Positions 10,273-11,058 of a stretch of 11,058 bases of DNA are shown here, piece by piece. A program made the translations under genes and the position numbers. Below the pieces are notes generated by a model. The model saw only the letters and a list, made by a program, of their open reading frames with translations, was not told the origin of the DNA and ran no database searches. Source of the DNA: Candidatus Bathyarchaeota archaeon (GTDB taxonomy: Archaea; Thermoproteota; Bathyarchaeia; 40CM-2-53-6). The stretch's first letter is position 1, and each line of letters opens with the position of its first letter. The stretch covers positions 1-11,058 of the forward strand of contig VBBA01000089.1 of NCBI GenBank assembly GCA_005888675.1, read 5' to 3'.

Positions 10273-11058
10273 GTGTCGTCTCTCGATGCAATGAAGAGAA
10301 GTATTGACAGCCAACCATCGACCCTCTCGACGTACAGCGACGAACTTCATCGACGCAGAAGTGAGTACGCCACACTCAAACCAACACGGACAATTTTCAC
10401 AGGGTCAGGGGATTCTTACTCTGCAGCTTTATTCGCTTCCGAACTTTCCAACGGACGATTGCTGGCGTTCGACCCTTACGAGTTGTCGAAGAAGACGTGG
10501 ATCGCAGAGGAAAAGAATATCGTCATAATTTCTGTCAGCGGAAAAACAAAGACGAACATAAAACTCGCAAAGAAATTGAGACGTAAAGCCCGAGCAGTTG
10601 TAGCGGTGACATCCGATCCGTACAGTCCTCTTGCGCTCAAGTGCGACGACACCCTAATTCTCGATCATCACAAGGAGAATGTACCCACCGCGGGGACATC
10701 GAGCTATACTTCGAGCTTGTTGGCGTGCGGATTCTTGCTTGGAAAACTGCCTAGAACGCTGGACGTTAGCAAGACGCTAGCTGGCGCTTGGACCTGGGCG
10801 GAGAAGGCGGCAAAGCGATCGATCCCGACTTCGTTCACGGTGATCGGATCCGGATTGGAGCATGCTATTGGCTACTACGGAGGATTGAAGTTCAATGAGG
10901 TTCTTGGTATATCGGCAACTTGTCAGTACCCGGAGGAATTCGGACACGCGTACTTATTCTCCCTCAAAAAAACAGACAGTATTGTCTGTATGAACCCCGA
11001 CCATGACCCGAAGACTCATGCAGTTTCCGAAGAATTGCGGAAGTCTCATCTTAGAACA
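10273..11058 (+). CDS. Double-SIS-domain sugar-phosphate isomerase-like protein, 5' part
   Basis: 262 codons are visible and the frame is still open at the right edge. The product has two SIS (sugar isomerase) domains of the GlmS isomerase/deaminase class. Domain 1, about 40-155, has the phosphosugar-binding FTGSGDSYSAALFAS (42-56), the strand-loop IISVSGKTKTN (85-95) matching the SxSGxT motif, AVTSDPYSPLA and PTAGTSSYTSSLLA (138-151). Domain 2, from about 185, begins FTVIGSGLEHAIGYYGGLKF (188-207) and has the PEEFGHA segment (220-226), comparable to the active-site Glu region of GlmS-like isomerases. There is no N-terminal glutamine amidotransferase domain, so it is not a complete GlmS. The likely substrate is a ketose or amino-sugar phosphate. 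It is probably co-transcribed with the glycosyltransferase, suggesting supply of a sugar for glycan synthesis. Confidence 0.8.
   Translation, partial: MSSLDAMKRSIDSQPSTLSTYSDELHRRRSEYATLKPTRTIFTGSGDSYSAALFASELSNGRLLAFDPYELSKKTWIAEEKNIVIISVSGKTKTNIKLAKKLRRKARAVVAVTSDPYSPLALKCDDTLILDHHKENVPTAGTSSYTSSLLACGFLLGKLPRTLDVSKTLAGAWTWAEKAAKRSIPTSFTVIGSGLEHAIGYYGGLKFNEVLGISATCQYPEEFGHAYLFSLKKTDSIVCMNPDHDPKTHAVSEELRKSHLRT

Noticed and set aside
10304..10528. 74-codon frame near the right end
   Set aside because: It lies in another frame inside the well-supported SIS-domain gene that begins at 10273.
1..11058. tRNA, rRNA, CRISPR array or insertion sequence
   Set aside because: No T-loop/acceptor pattern, regular spaced repeats, transposase motifs or terminal inverted repeats were found by eye on either strand.

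Overview
The window reads as archaeal chromosome. The left 6.2 kb is a minus-strand ribosomal-protein operon containing proteins that bacteria lack (eL19, eL32, eS4) and the archaeal/eukaryotic RNase P subunit Rpp29, in the classic archaeal order. Intermediate base composition, frequent TTG/GTG starts and paired KaiC-like genes would suit an uncultured TACK-type lineage such as Bathyarchaeia, but that placement is only an inference from the general look of the proteins.

Region 1 (1-6189, minus strand). In transcription order: uL22, uS3, uL29, Rpp29 (rnp1), uS17, uL14, uL24, eS4, uL5, uS14, uS8, uL6, eL32 and the start of eL19, which runs off the left edge. Gaps are 0-33 nt and several genes overlap, so one transcript is likely. 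uS14 (1824-1988) is only 54 codons long and easily missed. uS3 and eL32 carry long acidic C-terminal tails. uS19, which usually precedes uL22, is absent; the operon here begins at uL22 beside a divergent promoter region.

Region 2 (6190-8516, plus strand). A divergent intergenic region of 155 bp carries three G[C/T]TTGGT heptamers exactly 21 nt apart. It is followed by a possible signalling cassette: an intact single-domain KaiC/RadA-like ATPase; a small overlapping ORF of unknown status; a second KaiC-like protein that has lost the Walker A lysine and the catalytic glutamate pair (a predicted pseudo-ATPase); and a membrane-anchored winged-helix protein. An active/inactive ATPase pair beside a membrane-tethered DNA-binding domain is the most interesting part of the window. 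No KaiA or KaiB is present, so there is no reason to call it a clock.

Region 3 (8517-8995). 479 bp without a convincing gene. It holds a potential 3' RNA structure, T-tracts, four 11-bp degenerate tandem repeats and an inverted repeat that ends just before the next gene.

Region 4 (8996-11058, plus strand). A polytopic GT87/DUF2029-like glycosyltransferase is followed 26 nt later, behind a strong Shine-Dalgarno sequence, by a double-SIS-domain sugar-phosphate isomerase-like gene that runs off the right edge. The pair suggests a cell-envelope glycan or sugar-phosphate function.

No tRNA, rRNA, CRISPR array, insertion sequence or integrase was seen. All identifications are by eye from translated sequence; no database search or folding program was run.
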